Part shown: piece after piece, positions 1 to 9,054 of the stretch | Numbering within the stretch: position 1 is the first letter of the stretch | How the letters are laid out: every line of letters starts with the position of its first letter | NCBI GenBank assembly: GCA_964432995.1 | Contig: CAYSPU010000010.1 | Span: 1-44,480 of the forward strand | DNA length: 44,480 nucleotides | Direction: 5' to 3' | Origin: CAYSPU01 sp964432995 | Lineage (GTDB): Bacteria > Verrucomicrobiota > Verrucomicrobiia > Limisphaerales > JAHDYP01 | The notes under the pieces: generated by a model | Database searches by the model: none | What the model was told of the DNA's origin: nothing | Seen by the model: only the letters and a program-made list of their open reading frames with translations | Program-made: the position numbers and the translations under genes

Positions 1-1
1 C

Positions 2-1060
2 ATCCCGGACACAGTGGGATGGGCTGTTCCCGACCAGTTCGGGCAACTGATCCGTCATTTGCACGACGCGGTGCCGGAGTTTCGCACGGGGCAGGCGAGC
101 ATCAGTGTGCACTGCCACAACGACCTTGGCCTTGCTGTGGCCAACTCGTTGGCCGCCGTGCATGCGGGAGCTCGCCAAGTGGAGTGCACCGTCAACGGGA
201 TCGGCGAACGCGCGGGCAACGCCTCGCTCGAGGAAATCGTCATGGCGCTGAAGACACGCGGCGACTTCTTCGGCGGCTACTCCACCGGCGTCGAGAGCCG
301 CGAGATCGTCAAGGCCTCCCGGTTGGTCGCGCGCATGAGCGGGCTTAACGTCCAGCGGAACAAGGCCATCGTGGGCGAGAACGCCTTCGCGCACAGCGCT
401 GGAATTCACCAGGACGGCATCCTCAAGAAACGCGAGACCTACGAGATCATGGATCCCCGGGACGTGGGCTGGGGACAGACAGAGCTGCCCCTCACGAAGC
501 ACAGCGGCCGGGCCGCCGTCGCCGCCCGACTGAATCACCTCGGCTTCCGCATGGGCGAGGAGGACGTAAACGCCATCTTCGCAAGGTTTAAGGAGATCGG
601 CGACAAGAAGAAATTCGTCTACGACGATGACCTGACCGCACTGGTCGAAGGACAAATCACCGGAGTGCAGGAGACCTGGACGCTGGATTACCTCCACGTC
701 AGCAGCGGCACCAGCGCGATCCCCACCGCCACCGTCCGGTTGCACAAGGTCGGCAAGAAACCGCAACTGCTCCAGGACGCCGGAACCGGCGACGGCCCCG
801 TGGACGCCACCCTCAAAGCAATCGACCGCCTCACCTCAACCCACGGGCGCTTGATGGACTACAGCCTGCGGGCTGTGTCCCAGGGAAAGGACGCGCTGGG
901 TGAAGTAACCCTCAAAGTGGACTTCGGCGAGGGGAGTTGGACAACGGGAAAAGGGGCAAGTACGGACATCATCGAAGCCAGCGCCCGCGCCTACCTCAAT
1001 GCCGTGAACCGCTTCTCTGCGGAAGGAGAGAGGAAGGGCCGGAGACAGACGCAGCCGTAA
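2..1060 (+). CDS. leuA: 2-isopropylmalate synthase, 5' end outside window
   Basis: This enzyme condenses acetyl-CoA with 2-oxoisovalerate, the first committed step of leucine synthesis in the cytosol. The frame is open from base 2 (IPDTVGWAVP), so the N-terminal half of the TIM barrel lies outside the window; the GTG inside DTVG is not a start. Visible motifs are the metal-binding HCHNDLGLA and NGIGERAGNASLEE, which end the barrel. A linker with SGLNVQRNKAIVGENAFAHS follows, then a C-terminal regulatory domain from about base 650 (EGQITGVQETWTLDYLHVSS). That domain normally binds leucine for feedback inhibition. The homologous isopropylmalate/citramalate/homocitrate family is the only real alternative, and the full regulatory domain favours LeuA. 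No convincing terminator follows the TAA. Confidence 0.95.
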   Translation: MPDTVGWAVPDQFGQLIRHLHDAVPEFRTGQASISVHCHNDLGLAVANSLAAVHAGARQVECTVNGIGERAGNASLEEIVMALKTRGDFFGGYSTGVESREIVKASRLVARMSGLNVQRNKAIVGENAFAHSAGIHQDGILKKRETYEIMDPRDVGWGQTELPLTKHSGRAAVAARLNHLGFRMGEEDVNAIFARFKEIGDKKKFVYDDDLTALVEGQITGVQETWTLDYLHVSSGTSAIPTATVRLHKVGKKPQLLQDAGTGDGPVDATLKAIDRLTSTHGRLMDYSLRAVSQGKDALGEVTLKVDFGEGSWTTGKGASTDIIEASARAYLNAVNRFSAEGERKGRRQTQP

Positions 1061-1594
1061 GTGGCGGTTCTCCACTTCGCAACTGGCTGGGGAACAAGCG
1101 CTTGCTAGCGACGACGAGGGTCCAACAGAGACAGTTGCTCGAATCCCGGCACGTGCCACTGCGGGCGTTCAAGCGCCTTGCGCTGGGGACGCTGCGCGTT
1201 GCGTTCCGTGACGCACCCTACCCCGCGAGCGGGCGGAGGCAGCGCGGGCAGGGCATTGATGGTCTTCAGGCCCCGGCCTCTCAACATCGGTGATTTCCAC
1301 TTTCGCGCTGCCATAGTGCGTTTCGTCCTTCTGACAAACCGCCTCCATAGCAGGAGCGATGCCGATCCTCAGCACCAGTTGAAATGATGGCGTCAGTTGT
1401 CGAACCTGGCACAACGACCCGACGCCGCGCGGGGCCCGAGCGGCCCTGAGTGCAGTCACTTGAGCGAGATATGCGCCCAGGCCAGGAAATGTAAGCTCCC
1501 CGCCATCGAGGGCGCGCCCGAGTCTCCGCCTCTGCCCAAGCAACGAAAATGGCTTTGCACCCCCGACCGGCTCTGTCCATAATCGGTCCAGCGT
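1061..1594. other. Non-coding stretch between leuA and tRNA-Pro
   Basis: I see no credible protein gene on either strand. The open frames on the minus strand that cover the tRNA are antisense artefacts. A 6-bp inverted repeat (1059-1064 with 1072-1077) directly after the leuA stop is too weak to call a terminator. Confidence 0.5.
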
Positions 1595-1672
1595 CGGAGC
1601 GTAGCTCAGCCTGGCTAGAGCACTTGGTTTGGGACCAAGACGTCGCAGGTTCAAATCCTGTCGCTCCGACCA
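1595..1672 (+). tRNA. tRNA-Pro (anticodon TGG)
   Basis: A complete cloverleaf is visible. The acceptor stem pairs CGGAGCG (1595-1601) with CGCTCCG (1662-1668), the discriminator is A1669 and the CCA end is encoded at 1670-1672. The anticodon stem is CTTGG/CCAAG (1623-1627 with 1635-1639) around the 7-base loop TTTGGGA, which places TGG at 1630-1632. The T arm is GCAGG TTCAAAT CCTGT. It stands alone, not in a tRNA cluster, and faces the 3' end of accA. Confidence 0.97.
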
Positions 1673-1709
1673 AAATTCCCCAGCCAAAAACGAGGGGCTT
1701 TCTGTCGTT

Positions 1710-2690
1710 TCAGGCTGCTGGTGCCGGTTCCTTCTCTTCGAAGTGCCCGAAGGCGCGGAATTTCTTGTAGCGCTGCCGGAGACGGTCCTGGGCGGGCATG
1801 GCCAGGAGTTCGCCCAAGTGCCGGAGCATGGATTTCTTGAGGTTCTCGGCGGCTTGCTCGGGATTGTTGTGAGCGCCGCCCAAGGGCTCCTCGATCACCT
1901 CGTCGACAAGCCGAAGCTCGAGCAGATCGCGCGCGGTGATGCGCAAGGCTTCCGCCGCCTTGGGGGCGGCGGAGCGTTCCTTCCACAGGATGGCGGCGCA
2001 GCCTTCCGGACTGATCACCGAGTAGTAAGCGTTTTCGAGGATCAGCACCCGGTCGGCGACGCCGATGCCCAGCGCGCCGCCGGAGCCGCCCTCGCCAATG
2101 ACCGCCGCCACGATGGGCACCTCGAATACCATCATCTCGCGGAGGTTGACAGCGATGGCCTCGGCGATGTGGCGTTCTTCGGCTCCCACGCCCGGGTAGG
2201 CGCCTGCCGTGTCGATGAGAGTAACGATGGGGAGGTTGAAGCGATTGGCCAGGCGCATGAGGCGCAGGGCCTTGCGGTATCCTTCCGGATGGGCGGAGCC
2301 GAAATTGCGGAGGATATTCTCCTTGGTGTCGCGCCCTTTCTGGGTCCCGATGGCCACGACCAGGTGATCGCCCAATTGGGCAAAGCCGCCGACCATCGCC
2401 CGGTCATCGGAGTAGAGCCGGTCTCCGTGCAGCTCCATGAACCCGCTGAAGGCCAGGCGCAGGTAGTCGAGGGTGTACGGCCGCCGGGGGTGGCGCGCCA
2501 ACTGGACGCGCTGCCAGGGGCTGAGGTTGCAGAAGACCTGACGACGCGTCTCCTCGATCTTCTGTTCGATACGCGCGATCTCTTCCTCGAAACACACGTC
2601 CAGCGAATGGGTCTCGGGATGCCGACGCAACTCCTCCAGCTTGCGTTGGAGCTCAGCGATTGGCTTTTCGAAATCGAGGTAGTGTTTCAT
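1710..2690 (-). CDS. accA: Acetyl-CoA carboxylase carboxyltransferase subunit alpha
   Basis: AccA is the alpha half of the carboxyltransferase that moves CO2 from biotin-BCCP to acetyl-CoA, giving malonyl-CoA for fatty acid synthesis. The 326-residue length is normal for the family. The N-terminus is the usual helical part (LDFEKPIAELQRKLEELR), followed by ARHPRRPYTLDY and the conserved ELHGDRLYSDD. The crotonase-like core contains the glycine-rich segment GEGGSGGALGIGVADRV and the SVISPEGCAAILWK oxyanion region. AccD is not in the window, which is common. The gene converges on tRNA-Pro. Confidence 0.97.
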   Translation of the reverse strand: MKHYLDFEKPIAELQRKLEELRRHPETHSLDVCFEEEIARIEQKIEETRRQVFCNLSPWQRVQLARHPRRPYTLDYLRLAFSGFMELHGDRLYSDDRAMVGGFAQLGDHLVVAIGTQKGRDTKENILRNFGSAHPEGYRKALRLMRLANRFNLPIVTLIDTAGAYPGVGAEERHIAEAIAVNLREMMVFEVPIVAAVIGEGGSGGALGIGVADRVLILENAYYSVISPEGCAAILWKERSAAPKAAEALRITARDLLELRLVDEVIEEPLGGAHNNPEQAAENLKKSMLRHLGELLAMPAQDRLRQRYKKFRAFGHFEEKEPAPAA

Positions 2691-3086
2691 AAGATCTTCC
2701 CCGCCAGCCGCGGGCCTCAGCGCCCGGACGGCAATCCGGGCGAAGAGGGGGGTGTCCGGGCAATCGCGATCTCTGATCGGGGACGTACCCTATCGGCGGG
2801 TGGCCCCTCAAGCAACGCCGAATTCCGGCACGGTCTGCAGGCTTCCGCAGTACAGCGAAAGAGCCGGATTTCTCCGGCTCCGCTGGTGACGAGGTCATCG
2901 CGCACTCACCACTGCGCACAGGAGATGCGATGAGGCTACCCAATCTCGCTGTCCACCTCACCGCGCGCAGGACCTCTCTGCCAACCCGTGAGGACAGCGT
3001 CCATTAATCCGTCGACGCTTTGACAGGGAGACTCGGCAAACCGTTCAAACAGCGGCAGGGGGGAGCGGCGAATCGATGCAACTCGT
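2691..3086. other. Non-coding stretch between pgl and accA
   Basis: There is no credible gene. It holds one strong 8-bp hairpin (listed separately) and otherwise presumably the accA promoter, which I cannot pinpoint. Confidence 0.45.
2861..2880 (-). terminator. Hairpin, possible terminator of the pgl transcript
   Basis: There is a perfect 8-bp stem, GAGCCGGA with TCCGGCTC, around a 4-base loop. It lies about 207 bases past the pgl stop on the minus strand. Only a short T-run follows it on that strand, so termination is uncertain. Confidence 0.25.
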
Positions 3087-3932
3087 TCATGGAGAACCAG
3101 TCCGCGGGCGATTCAACATGGGTCGAGACCTTATCGCTCCTCCAATCGCGGCCCGGCGATAGTCAGCACCGCCCGGCGACACGTGGATTGCGGTCTTGGC
3201 GCGCAGTCGGAGCAGGTGCGCCAGCGGCGTCGTGCCCGTCGGCCGGAGGGACTCGCCCAGAGCGGCTTCCTTGCCCGGACCGGCGACGACTACCCAGACC
3301 TCCCGCGCCGCAGCCAGTGAGCGGTATGTCAGCGTCAACCGCCGTGGCGGTGGTTTGGGACCGATCACGGCAGCGTACGCCGCCCGGTTCGTTTTCGAGC
3401 GCTCTGGCGCGCCGGGGAACAAGGACGCCACGTGCCCATCCTCACCCATGCCGAGCAACACGAGATCGAGGGCCGGAAGGCGATCGCTGGGGGTCTTCCG
3501 GGCAACTCGACGGAGTTCGGTCGACGCGCGTCGCGCCGCCTGGTGCGGCGGCAGCTCGCCGCGCAAACGGTGAACGCGTTCGCCGGTGATCCCCAGTGGC
3601 TGCAGCAGAAGCCGGCGCGCCAGCCCGTAATTGCTGGCTTCGTCGTCGGGCCCGACACACCGTTCGTCGGCCCAGAAGAGGTCGACGGTCCGAAGCCACC
3701 GGGCGGCGGCAGGGGCTTGGGCCAGAGCCTGGAACAGTGTACCGGCAATCCGACCTCCGGAGAGCGCCAACGTCCGGACGTCGCCTGTGCGGATCCTGCG
3801 GAGCAAGCGCCCGGCGACCGACCGTGCCAAGCCCTGGTCTGACTGGTGACGAATCACGACGAACCGGCGCCGCGCCTTCGGCCGCCGCGTGGCGGGTGTC
3901 CGGTCACATCGCTTCCGGGTTTCGCCATGCAT
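3087..3932 (-). CDS. pgl: 6-phosphogluconolactonase
   Basis: It hydrolyses 6-phosphoglucono-1,5-lactone to 6-phosphogluconate, the second step of the oxidative pentose phosphate pathway. The family marks are LALSGG near the start, DERCVGPDDEASNYGLAR in the middle and LDLVLLGMGEDGHVASLFPG, the conserved active-site region. About 25 arginine-rich residues precede the conserved core, so the true start may lie somewhat downstream of this ATG. As drawn, the start overlaps the end of zwf by 29 bases. Order and overlap fit co-transcription with zwf, whose product makes its substrate. Confidence 0.93.
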   Translation of the reverse strand: MHGETRKRCDRTPATRRPKARRRFVVIRHQSDQGLARSVAGRLLRRIRTGDVRTLALSGGRIAGTLFQALAQAPAAARWLRTVDLFWADERCVGPDDEASNYGLARRLLLQPLGITGERVHRLRGELPPHQAARRASTELRRVARKTPSDRLPALDLVLLGMGEDGHVASLFPGAPERSKTNRAAYAAVIGPKPPPRRLTLTYRSLAAAREVWVVVAGPGKEAALGESLRPTGTTPLAHLLRLRAKTAIHVSPGGADYRRAAIGGAIRSRPMLNRPRTGSP

Positions 3933-5463
3933 GACCGTGTCGGGTCAGGAGCGCATCGGCCGCGGGGGGCCCCCAGGTGCCGGCGGGATAGAGGTTCTCG
4001 GGGTGCAGCGGTTCGCGGTCCCAAGCCTCGCGAATCGGGTCCACCAAGCTCCACGATGCTTCCACCTCGTCGCGGCGGATGAAGAGTGTTGGATCCCCGG
4101 CCATCGCCTCGAGCAGGAGCCGCTCGTAAGCCTCCGGCGTATAGGCCCCGAACTCGGCGTCGTAGCTGAAGTGCATCCGGACCGGGCGAATCACCATGCT
4201 GGCCCCCGGGATCTTCCCGTTGAACCGCAAAGAGATGCCCTCGTTGGGCTGGAGCCGCAACGTGATGGCGTTGGCAGCCAGCTTGGGGCCGCACTGGGCG
4301 GCAAACAAGACGTTCGGCGTGGGCCGGAACTGGACGCGCACCTCGCTGGCGGTGAGCGGCAACCGCTTGCCCGACCGCAGATAGAACGGGACGCCCGACC
4401 ACCTCCAGTTGTCGATCAACAGCCGCCAGGCCACAAAGGTCTCCACCGACGATTCCGCGTTGGCGTTTGCCTCCTGGCGATAGCCGGTGCACGGCCGGCC
4501 GTCCACGGCCCCGGGCGCGTATTGCCCGCGCACGGCGACTCCCTCGAGGGGGCCCAGCGCCGGAGAGCGGATCGACTTGAGCAGGCGGACCTTTTCGTCG
4601 CGGATGGCCTCGGCCTCGAGACTGACGGGCGGTTCCATGGCGATGAGGGCCAACACCTGCAGCAGGTGGTTCTGCACGATGTCGCGGAGGGCCCCGGCTT
4701 CCTCGTAGAACGCCCCTCGGCTCCCAACCCCCAGCTTCTCGCTCACGGTGATCTGGACGTGATCGACCGCCTGCCGATTCCAGAGCGGCTCGAAGATCGC
4801 GTTCGAGAAGCGAAACATCAGAATGTTCTGAACGGTTTCCTTCCCGAGGTAGTGGTCGATGCGGAACACCTGCCGCTCGTGCACATGCCGCATGAGAACG
4901 TCGTTGAGCGCATGAGCCGAAGCCAGGTCCCGTCCGAATGGTTTTTCGAGCACCACCCGGCTCCAGGCGTCCGCCGTCTGCTCCGGGCGGAGGAGGCCGG
5001 CGGCGGACAGTTGTTTCACGGCAGCCGCGAACTGGCCGGGTGCCATTGCCAGATAATGCACCATGCGGTTCCGGAGGCGCTCATCCTTCTCCAGGGCCAG
5101 CCGCTCGCGCAGGCGGACGAAGAGGGCGGGGTCGGTCACGTCACCCGGGCAATAGCCCAGGAGCTGCGCAAAAGCCGTCCAGGCCGCGTCATCGATCGGC
5201 TGGCTCCGGGAGAAGCGCTCGAGGCTCGCCCGCAGCTCGGTGCGCCACTCCGCATCGGTCTTTGCCCGGCGCGCCACTCCCAGAATGCGGAATGGCGCGG
5301 GCAACTGGCGTTCCTGGAACAGGTGGTAGAGGGCGGGAACGAGTTTGCGCGCGGCCAGATCGCCACTGGCGCCAAAGATGATGAGGGAACAGGGTTCGAT
5401 CTTGCGGGGCCGCGCGTCGAGGCGGCAGACCAACAGTTCGTCGAGGAAATCCAGCGGGTTCAT
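3904..5463 (-). CDS. zwf: Glucose-6-phosphate 1-dehydrogenase
   Basis: It oxidises glucose 6-phosphate to 6-phosphogluconolactone with NAD(P)+. The start is set at the ATG for MNPLDFLDELL, because upstream sequence in this frame is arginine/serine-rich and overlaps the previous gene; this gives 519 residues. The nucleotide-binding motif GASGDLAARKLVPAL is near residue 31. The active-site signature RIDHYLGKETVQN lies near residue 203, followed by EPLWNRQAVDHVQITVSE. The C-terminal half carries the beta-sheet substrate domain (VPFYLRSGKRLP). It starts 8 bases after the epimerase stop and overlaps pgl, so the three genes probably form one transcript. Confidence 0.97.
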   Translation of the reverse strand: MNPLDFLDELLVCRLDARPRKIEPCSLIIFGASGDLAARKLVPALYHLFQERQLPAPFRILGVARRAKTDAEWRTELRASLERFSRSQPIDDAAWTAFAQLLGYCPGDVTDPALFVRLRERLALEKDERLRNRMVHYLAMAPGQFAAAVKQLSAAGLLRPEQTADAWSRVVLEKPFGRDLASAHALNDVLMRHVHERQVFRIDHYLGKETVQNILMFRFSNAIFEPLWNRQAVDHVQITVSEKLGVGSRGAFYEEAGALRDIVQNHLLQVLALIAMEPPVSLEAEAIRDEKVRLLKSIRSPALGPLEGVAVRGQYAPGAVDGRPCTGYRQEANANAESSVETFVAWRLLIDNWRWSGVPFYLRSGKRLPLTASEVRVQFRPTPNVLFAAQCGPKLAANAITLRLQPNEGISLRFNGKIPGASMVIRPVRMHFSYDAEFGAYTPEAYERLLLEAMAGDPTLFIRRDEVEASWSLVDPIREAWDREPLHPENLYPAGTWGPPAADALLTRHGHAWRNPEAM

Positions 5464-5470
5464 GACGCCC

Positions 5471-6520
5471 TCAAGGGGAGAGGGAGCGGGCGTGGGCCTG
5501 GCGGTACCACTCGATGGCCTCGTCGAGCCCGTCGCGGATCCGGTGCGTCGGCACATAGCCGAGCCGGAGACGAGCCTGGCGGATGTCCGCCTGGGAATGG
5601 CGCACATCCCCGGCCCGGAACTCGCGGTAGGCGGGTCGATAGCCCTTGAGGTGCGGGCAGTGGGGGAGCAGGCGTTGGCGCAGCAGTTCGAGGAGGTCGT
5701 TCAGGCTGGTGCGCTCGTTCAAGGCCACATTGTAGACCTGGTTGACGGCGTCCGGCCGTGTTGCCGTGGCCGCGAGGAGATTCGCCTGCACGGCGTTGGC
5801 CACGTAGCAGAAATCGCGGGTCGTCCGGCCGTCCCCATTGATGTAGACGCGCCGGTTCTCGATCAGCGCCGCCACCCAGATCGGGATCACGGCCGCGTAG
5901 GGGCCTTCGGGATCCTGGCGGGGGCCGAAGACATTGAAGTAGCGGAGGCCGACGGTCTCGAGACCGTAGCAACGGGCGAACACGGCCGCGTAGAGCTCGT
6001 TGACGCGCTTGGTGACCGCGTAGGGGGAGAGTTGCTCTCCGATCTGGGCTTCGACTTTCGGCAGCGCGGGGTGGTCACCATAAATGGCGCTGCTGGAGGC
6101 GTAGACGAATCGCCGGACCCGCGCGTCGCGGGCGGCGACCAGCATGTTCAGAAACCCGGTCACGTTGCTCGCATGGCTCGTCACCGGATCCTCGATTGAC
6201 CGCGGCACGGAACCGAGCGCCGCCTGGTGCAGGACATAATCGACGCCGCGACACGCCCGGCGGCAGGTCGCCAGGTCCAGGATGTCGCCCTCCAGGAAGC
6301 GGAATCGTCGCCAGGCCGCCGCCCCCACCTGCGACTTCACATCCTGCAAGTTACCCGCCTTGCCCGTGGCGAAGTTGTCCATCCCAACCACCCGCTGGTT
6401 CTGGCGGAGGAGGGTCTCGACCAGGTGCGACCCGATGAAGCCGGCGGCGCCGGTGACCAGCCACACGCGGGGCTGCCGCTGGAGTCGACGAAGGAGCAAG
6501 TCGTAGGCGGTGGATTTCAT
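5471..6520 (-). CDS. wbpP: UDP-N-acetylglucosamine 4-epimerase (WbpP/TviC type)
   Basis: This is an extended SDR that interconverts UDP-GlcNAc and UDP-GalNAc for surface polysaccharide. The likely start is MKSTAYDLLLRRLQ; a longer frame upstream lacks family similarity. The Rossmann motif VTGAAGFIGSHLVETLL is at residues 22-38. YVLHQAALGSVPRSIEDP is characteristic of the WbpP/TviC group as I remember it. The catalytic SSSAIYGDHPALPK and PYAVTKRVNELYA (YxxxK) follow, then LRYFNVFGPRQDP and INGDGRTTRDFCY. A 349-residue length fits. Its place ahead of zwf-pgl is unusual; a shared role in hexose phosphate use is only a guess. Confidence 0.9.
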   Translation of the reverse strand: MKSTAYDLLLRRLQRQPRVWLVTGAAGFIGSHLVETLLRQNQRVVGMDNFATGKAGNLQDVKSQVGAAAWRRFRFLEGDILDLATCRRACRGVDYVLHQAALGSVPRSIEDPVTSHASNVTGFLNMLVAARDARVRRFVYASSSAIYGDHPALPKVEAQIGEQLSPYAVTKRVNELYAAVFARCYGLETVGLRYFNVFGPRQDPEGPYAAVIPIWVAALIENRRVYINGDGRTTRDFCYVANAVQANLLAATATRPDAVNQVYNVALNERTSLNDLLELLRQRLLPHCPHLKGYRPAYREFRAGDVRHSQADIRQARLRLGYVPTHRIRDGLDEAIEWYRQAHARSLSP

Positions 6521-7106
6521 GGCAAGCGCATTGCGCGGCGGGATCATGGCGGCTCGGAAGCCAACCTGCAACGCCCGGTTTCACCCCCGCCGGTGTCGCC
6601 CCGAGTGCAGATGGAACCGCCGGCAGGGGGAGGCGCGGGCGAACGTTCGTGGGTCTCCGGGTCTGTCGTCGCTGCTGCGACCGAGGGACCGGTCGCGCTC
6701 CGACGGCGGACCGCCCCGCCGTCCCGGTGGGCAGCAGTCCCACCGGCCGGACACGCCTCCGAACCTCCGACCGCCTTCCGCCCGCTCGTTGCTGCTGCGA
6801 CCGAGGGACCGGTCGCGCTCCGGTCACACGCCCTGGTGAACCCTTCGGAACCACACCCCTTCCAGACCGCGTCCCGCGGCCGCGGGATCGACGCGCAGCA
6901 GAACGCGGATACCCGTTGCTGCGGCTCGAGAGGAGCTGCCGACCGAGCCATGGAACATCGAACTTCCTGGTTTGAGCTACTGCTTCCGCTCAACGTGTGA
7001 TCTTCAAGGCGCAGCGCGTTCGCGTGACTTGGTCTTTTTGGTGTCGATTCGCCGGCCTCGGGCCGCCACACTCATGCCAGTCCGAAATCGCATGCCGGTC
7101 TGCACC
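6521..7106. other. Repeat-bearing intergenic region between divergent genes
   Basis: It holds the tandem repeat at 6670-6821 and a short dyad at about 6887-6935 that resembles bases 44007-44052. The promoters of the epimerase operon (minus) and the recombinase (plus) must lie here, but I cannot identify them. Confidence 0.5.
6670..6821 (+). repeat. Family A palindromic repeat, core-spacer-core
   Basis: Two copies of a core (6670-6700 and 6791-6821) contain the hairpin GCGACCG-6 nt-CGGTCGC. Between them lies a unit with a CCGCCGTCCCGG type dyad and a conserved GGACACGCCTCCGAACCTC stretch. The same unit recurs near 13766, 18614, 25624, 34171 and 43849 in both orientations, always outside genes. 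Confidence 0.85.
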
Positions 7107-8084
7107 ATGGAAACCCTCGTCGAGGACTTCCTGCAATACCTGCGCCACGAGCGGGGGCAGTCGCCGAACACGCAGAAGACCTACGCCGCCCTCCTCGGCC
7201 GCTTTCTCGCCTGGGCCGGGACGCAGGGCATCCGAAGCTGGAACGAAGTGCGGCTGCCCCAACTGATGGCATTCCTCGAGCACGAACGCGAACGGCCGGC
7301 TTCCGAGAAACGCCGGTACCCGCCCCGCCGCCCGACATCCTCCCCGGGGGCTTCCGAGCCCCAGGGGGCAGCCGCCTCCCGCCGACGCCTCAGTGGTGAG
7401 ACCGTCTACCTGGAGATCGCCGCGCTGCGGGCCTTTTACCGATTCTGCGAGAGCGAACGGCTGCTCCCCGGGAACGTCGCCGAGCAGTTGTCCCTTCCCC
7501 GCCGCTGGCACCGCCTGCCGAAGGCGCTCGGCGCGGACGAAGTCGAGCGCCTGCTGCGCCCGATTCAACCGGAAACGCCGTCGTCCCTCTGTGATCAGGC
7601 GATGCTCGAGTTGGCCTACGCCTCCGGATTGCGGCTGAGCGAGCTGAGCGCCCTGCGGCTCGAGCAACTTCACCTGGACGCGGCCTTCGTGAGCGTGATT
7701 GGGAAGGGCAACAAGGAACGCGTCGTCCCCGCAGGGCGACAGGCGGTGGCCGCCCTCCGGCGGTACCTCGAGGCCGGGCGTCCGCGGTTGGTCTCGCCCA
7801 GATCAACCGGCCAGGTCTTCCTGACCCGACGCGGGACACCATTCGCCCCGGTGACGCTCTGGCTGCGGATCAAGCGGCGGGCGCGGCTGGCGGGGATTCA
7901 GCGCAACGTGACGCCGCACATGTTGCGTCACAGTTTCGCCACCCATCTGCTGGATCACGGTGCGGACCTGCGGGTGATCCAGGAGTTGTTGGGGCACGCC
8001 AGCATCTCGACGACGGAGATCTACACTCACGTGGCGGGCAGCCGGCTGCGGGAGGTTCACCGCAAGTTCCACCCTAGGGCTTGA
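7107..8084 (+). CDS. xerD: XerC/XerD-type tyrosine recombinase
   Basis: It is a site-specific recombinase, probably acting at dif to resolve chromosome dimers. The N-terminal SAM-like core-binding domain starts at METLVEDFLQYLRHERG. The catalytic domain shows Arg in YASGLRLSELSAL, Lys in IGKGNKERVVP, HxxR in TPHMLRHSFATHLL, and His plus Tyr in LLGHASISTTEIYTHV, so all key residues are present. Between core-binding helices 3 and 4 there is an extra stretch of about 35 residues rich in Pro, Arg and Ser that standard Xer proteins lack. No integrase-type arm domain or att sites are seen, so a host Xer enzyme is favoured over a phage integrase. XerC versus XerD is not resolved. Start alternatives exist at 7075 and 7092. 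Confidence 0.88.
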   Translation: METLVEDFLQYLRHERGQSPNTQKTYAALLGRFLAWAGTQGIRSWNEVRLPQLMAFLEHERERPASEKRRYPPRRPTSSPGASEPQGAAASRRRLSGETVYLEIAALRAFYRFCESERLLPGNVAEQLSLPRRWHRLPKALGADEVERLLRPIQPETPSSLCDQAMLELAYASGLRLSELSALRLEQLHLDAAFVSVIGKGNKERVVPAGRQAVAALRRYLEAGRPRLVSPRSTGQVFLTRRGTPFAPVTLWLRIKRRARLAGIQRNVTPHMLRHSFATHLLDHGADLRVIQELLGHASISTTEIYTHVAGSRLREVHRKFHPRA

Positions 8085-9054
8085 GCCATCGCTCGAGGCG
8101 GCGGTTGAGTTCGGCCGGTGTCCGGTTGGCCGCGTGCACCGTGACCAGGTAACGGAGCGAGAACCGGTCGCCACGCGCATACACGAGCGGCTTCTCGTCC
8201 AGCCCCTGCGTGGCGGAGATGTAGGCGAAGTGGTTCAACATGGAGAAGAACCGCGGCTCGGCGGCGTTGGCGGGATCGTCGAACACGGTCACCGTCACGT
8301 CTTTGCCGTTGATGGTCTGGGCCATCGAGGCCCAGCGGGCGGGGGTGACATCCCACTGGGCTTCGGCGGTGTAGGCGGCGCCCTCCGAGTTGGCGCGGCG
8401 GCCGGTGTGATCGAACGGGGGCGGAAACCGCAATCCCAACCCGTGATAGCCGGCGCCGGTGAGGGTGACTTTCTCCGTCCCGGGGCCGACCTGGAAATCG
8501 GACTTCCACTGCACGGCGACTTCGCCGGCCGGCTCATCGACGGTGACCGTCAGGGTGCGGTGCTCGAGCAGGACGGCCGCGTCGGCCGGCGCGTCTTTCG
8601 CCGCTACCCAGCGCAACTCCTGGCTGAACTCCGCCGCCGTCAGTCCGTCCGGCCGTTTGGTGACGCGGCGGTCGACTTCCGGCCCGGCGACCTGGTAGCC
8701 GGCCTTGGGGATTTCCTCCCAGAAATTGGTGCCGTTGACGGTGATGGCGAACATCAGGCCGTGGTGGTGGAGATGGTCGGCCGGGGCGTCCAACAGCACA
8801 TTGATGCCGCTCAGGCTGTAGAGTTCGCGCACGTAGGGCTTGAACGGGCTCGGGCGCAGAACGTAGTTCAACAGCTTGCGCCCTTTGTATTCGACATCGA
8901 CCTCGCGGGTGTCCGGTCTGAAGGCCACGTTGAAGACGGGCTCCACCGCGGCCGCGCACCGGAGCGCGGACAGCGCCGTCCCGACCAACAGCAGTCCGAC
9001 CGGCGCAAACGGGCGAAGGTGGCGGAGGCCGAGTTGACGCAGGATCATGTTCAT
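8074..9054 (-). CDS. Secreted DUF6807 (PmoA-like) family protein
   Basis: The protein has a signal peptide (hydrophobic PFAPVGLLLVGTALSAL, then AAAVEP) and a single DUF6807-type domain. Recognisable elements are the GRKLLNYVLRPSPFKPYV strand, SLSGINVLLDAPADHLHHHG with its histidine cluster, and GLMFAITVNGTNFWEE. Family members are common near sugar-degrading genes in Verrucomicrobiota, Planctomycetota and Bacteroidota, but I know of no assigned reaction. The histidine-rich loop suggests a metal or sugar site (inference). Starts at 9054 and 9048 are both possible. Its 3' end overlaps the recombinase by 11 bases tail to tail. Confidence 0.8.
   Translation of the reverse strand: MNMILRQLGLRHLRPFAPVGLLLVGTALSALRCAAAVEPVFNVAFRPDTREVDVEYKGRKLLNYVLRPSPFKPYVRELYSLSGINVLLDAPADHLHHHGLMFAITVNGTNFWEEIPKAGYQVAGPEVDRRVTKRPDGLTAAEFSQELRWVAAKDAPADAAVLLEHRTLTVTVDEPAGEVAVQWKSDFQVGPGTEKVTLTGAGYHGLGLRFPPPFDHTGRRANSEGAAYTAEAQWDVTPARWASMAQTINGKDVTVTVFDDPANAAEPRFFSMLNHFAYISATQGLDEKPLVYARGDRFSLRYLVTVHAANRTPAELNRRLERWLKP

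Noticed and set aside
14..1060. GTG at base 14 as the leuA start
   Set aside because: The frame stays open to the window edge and the GTG is the Val of the conserved DTVG motif.
1169..1687. Minus-strand open frames across tRNA-Pro (VGATGFEPATSWS-like and RQDLNLRRLGPKPS-like peptides)
   Set aside because: These are the classical antisense-tRNA artefacts; the tRNA on the plus strand explains the sequence.
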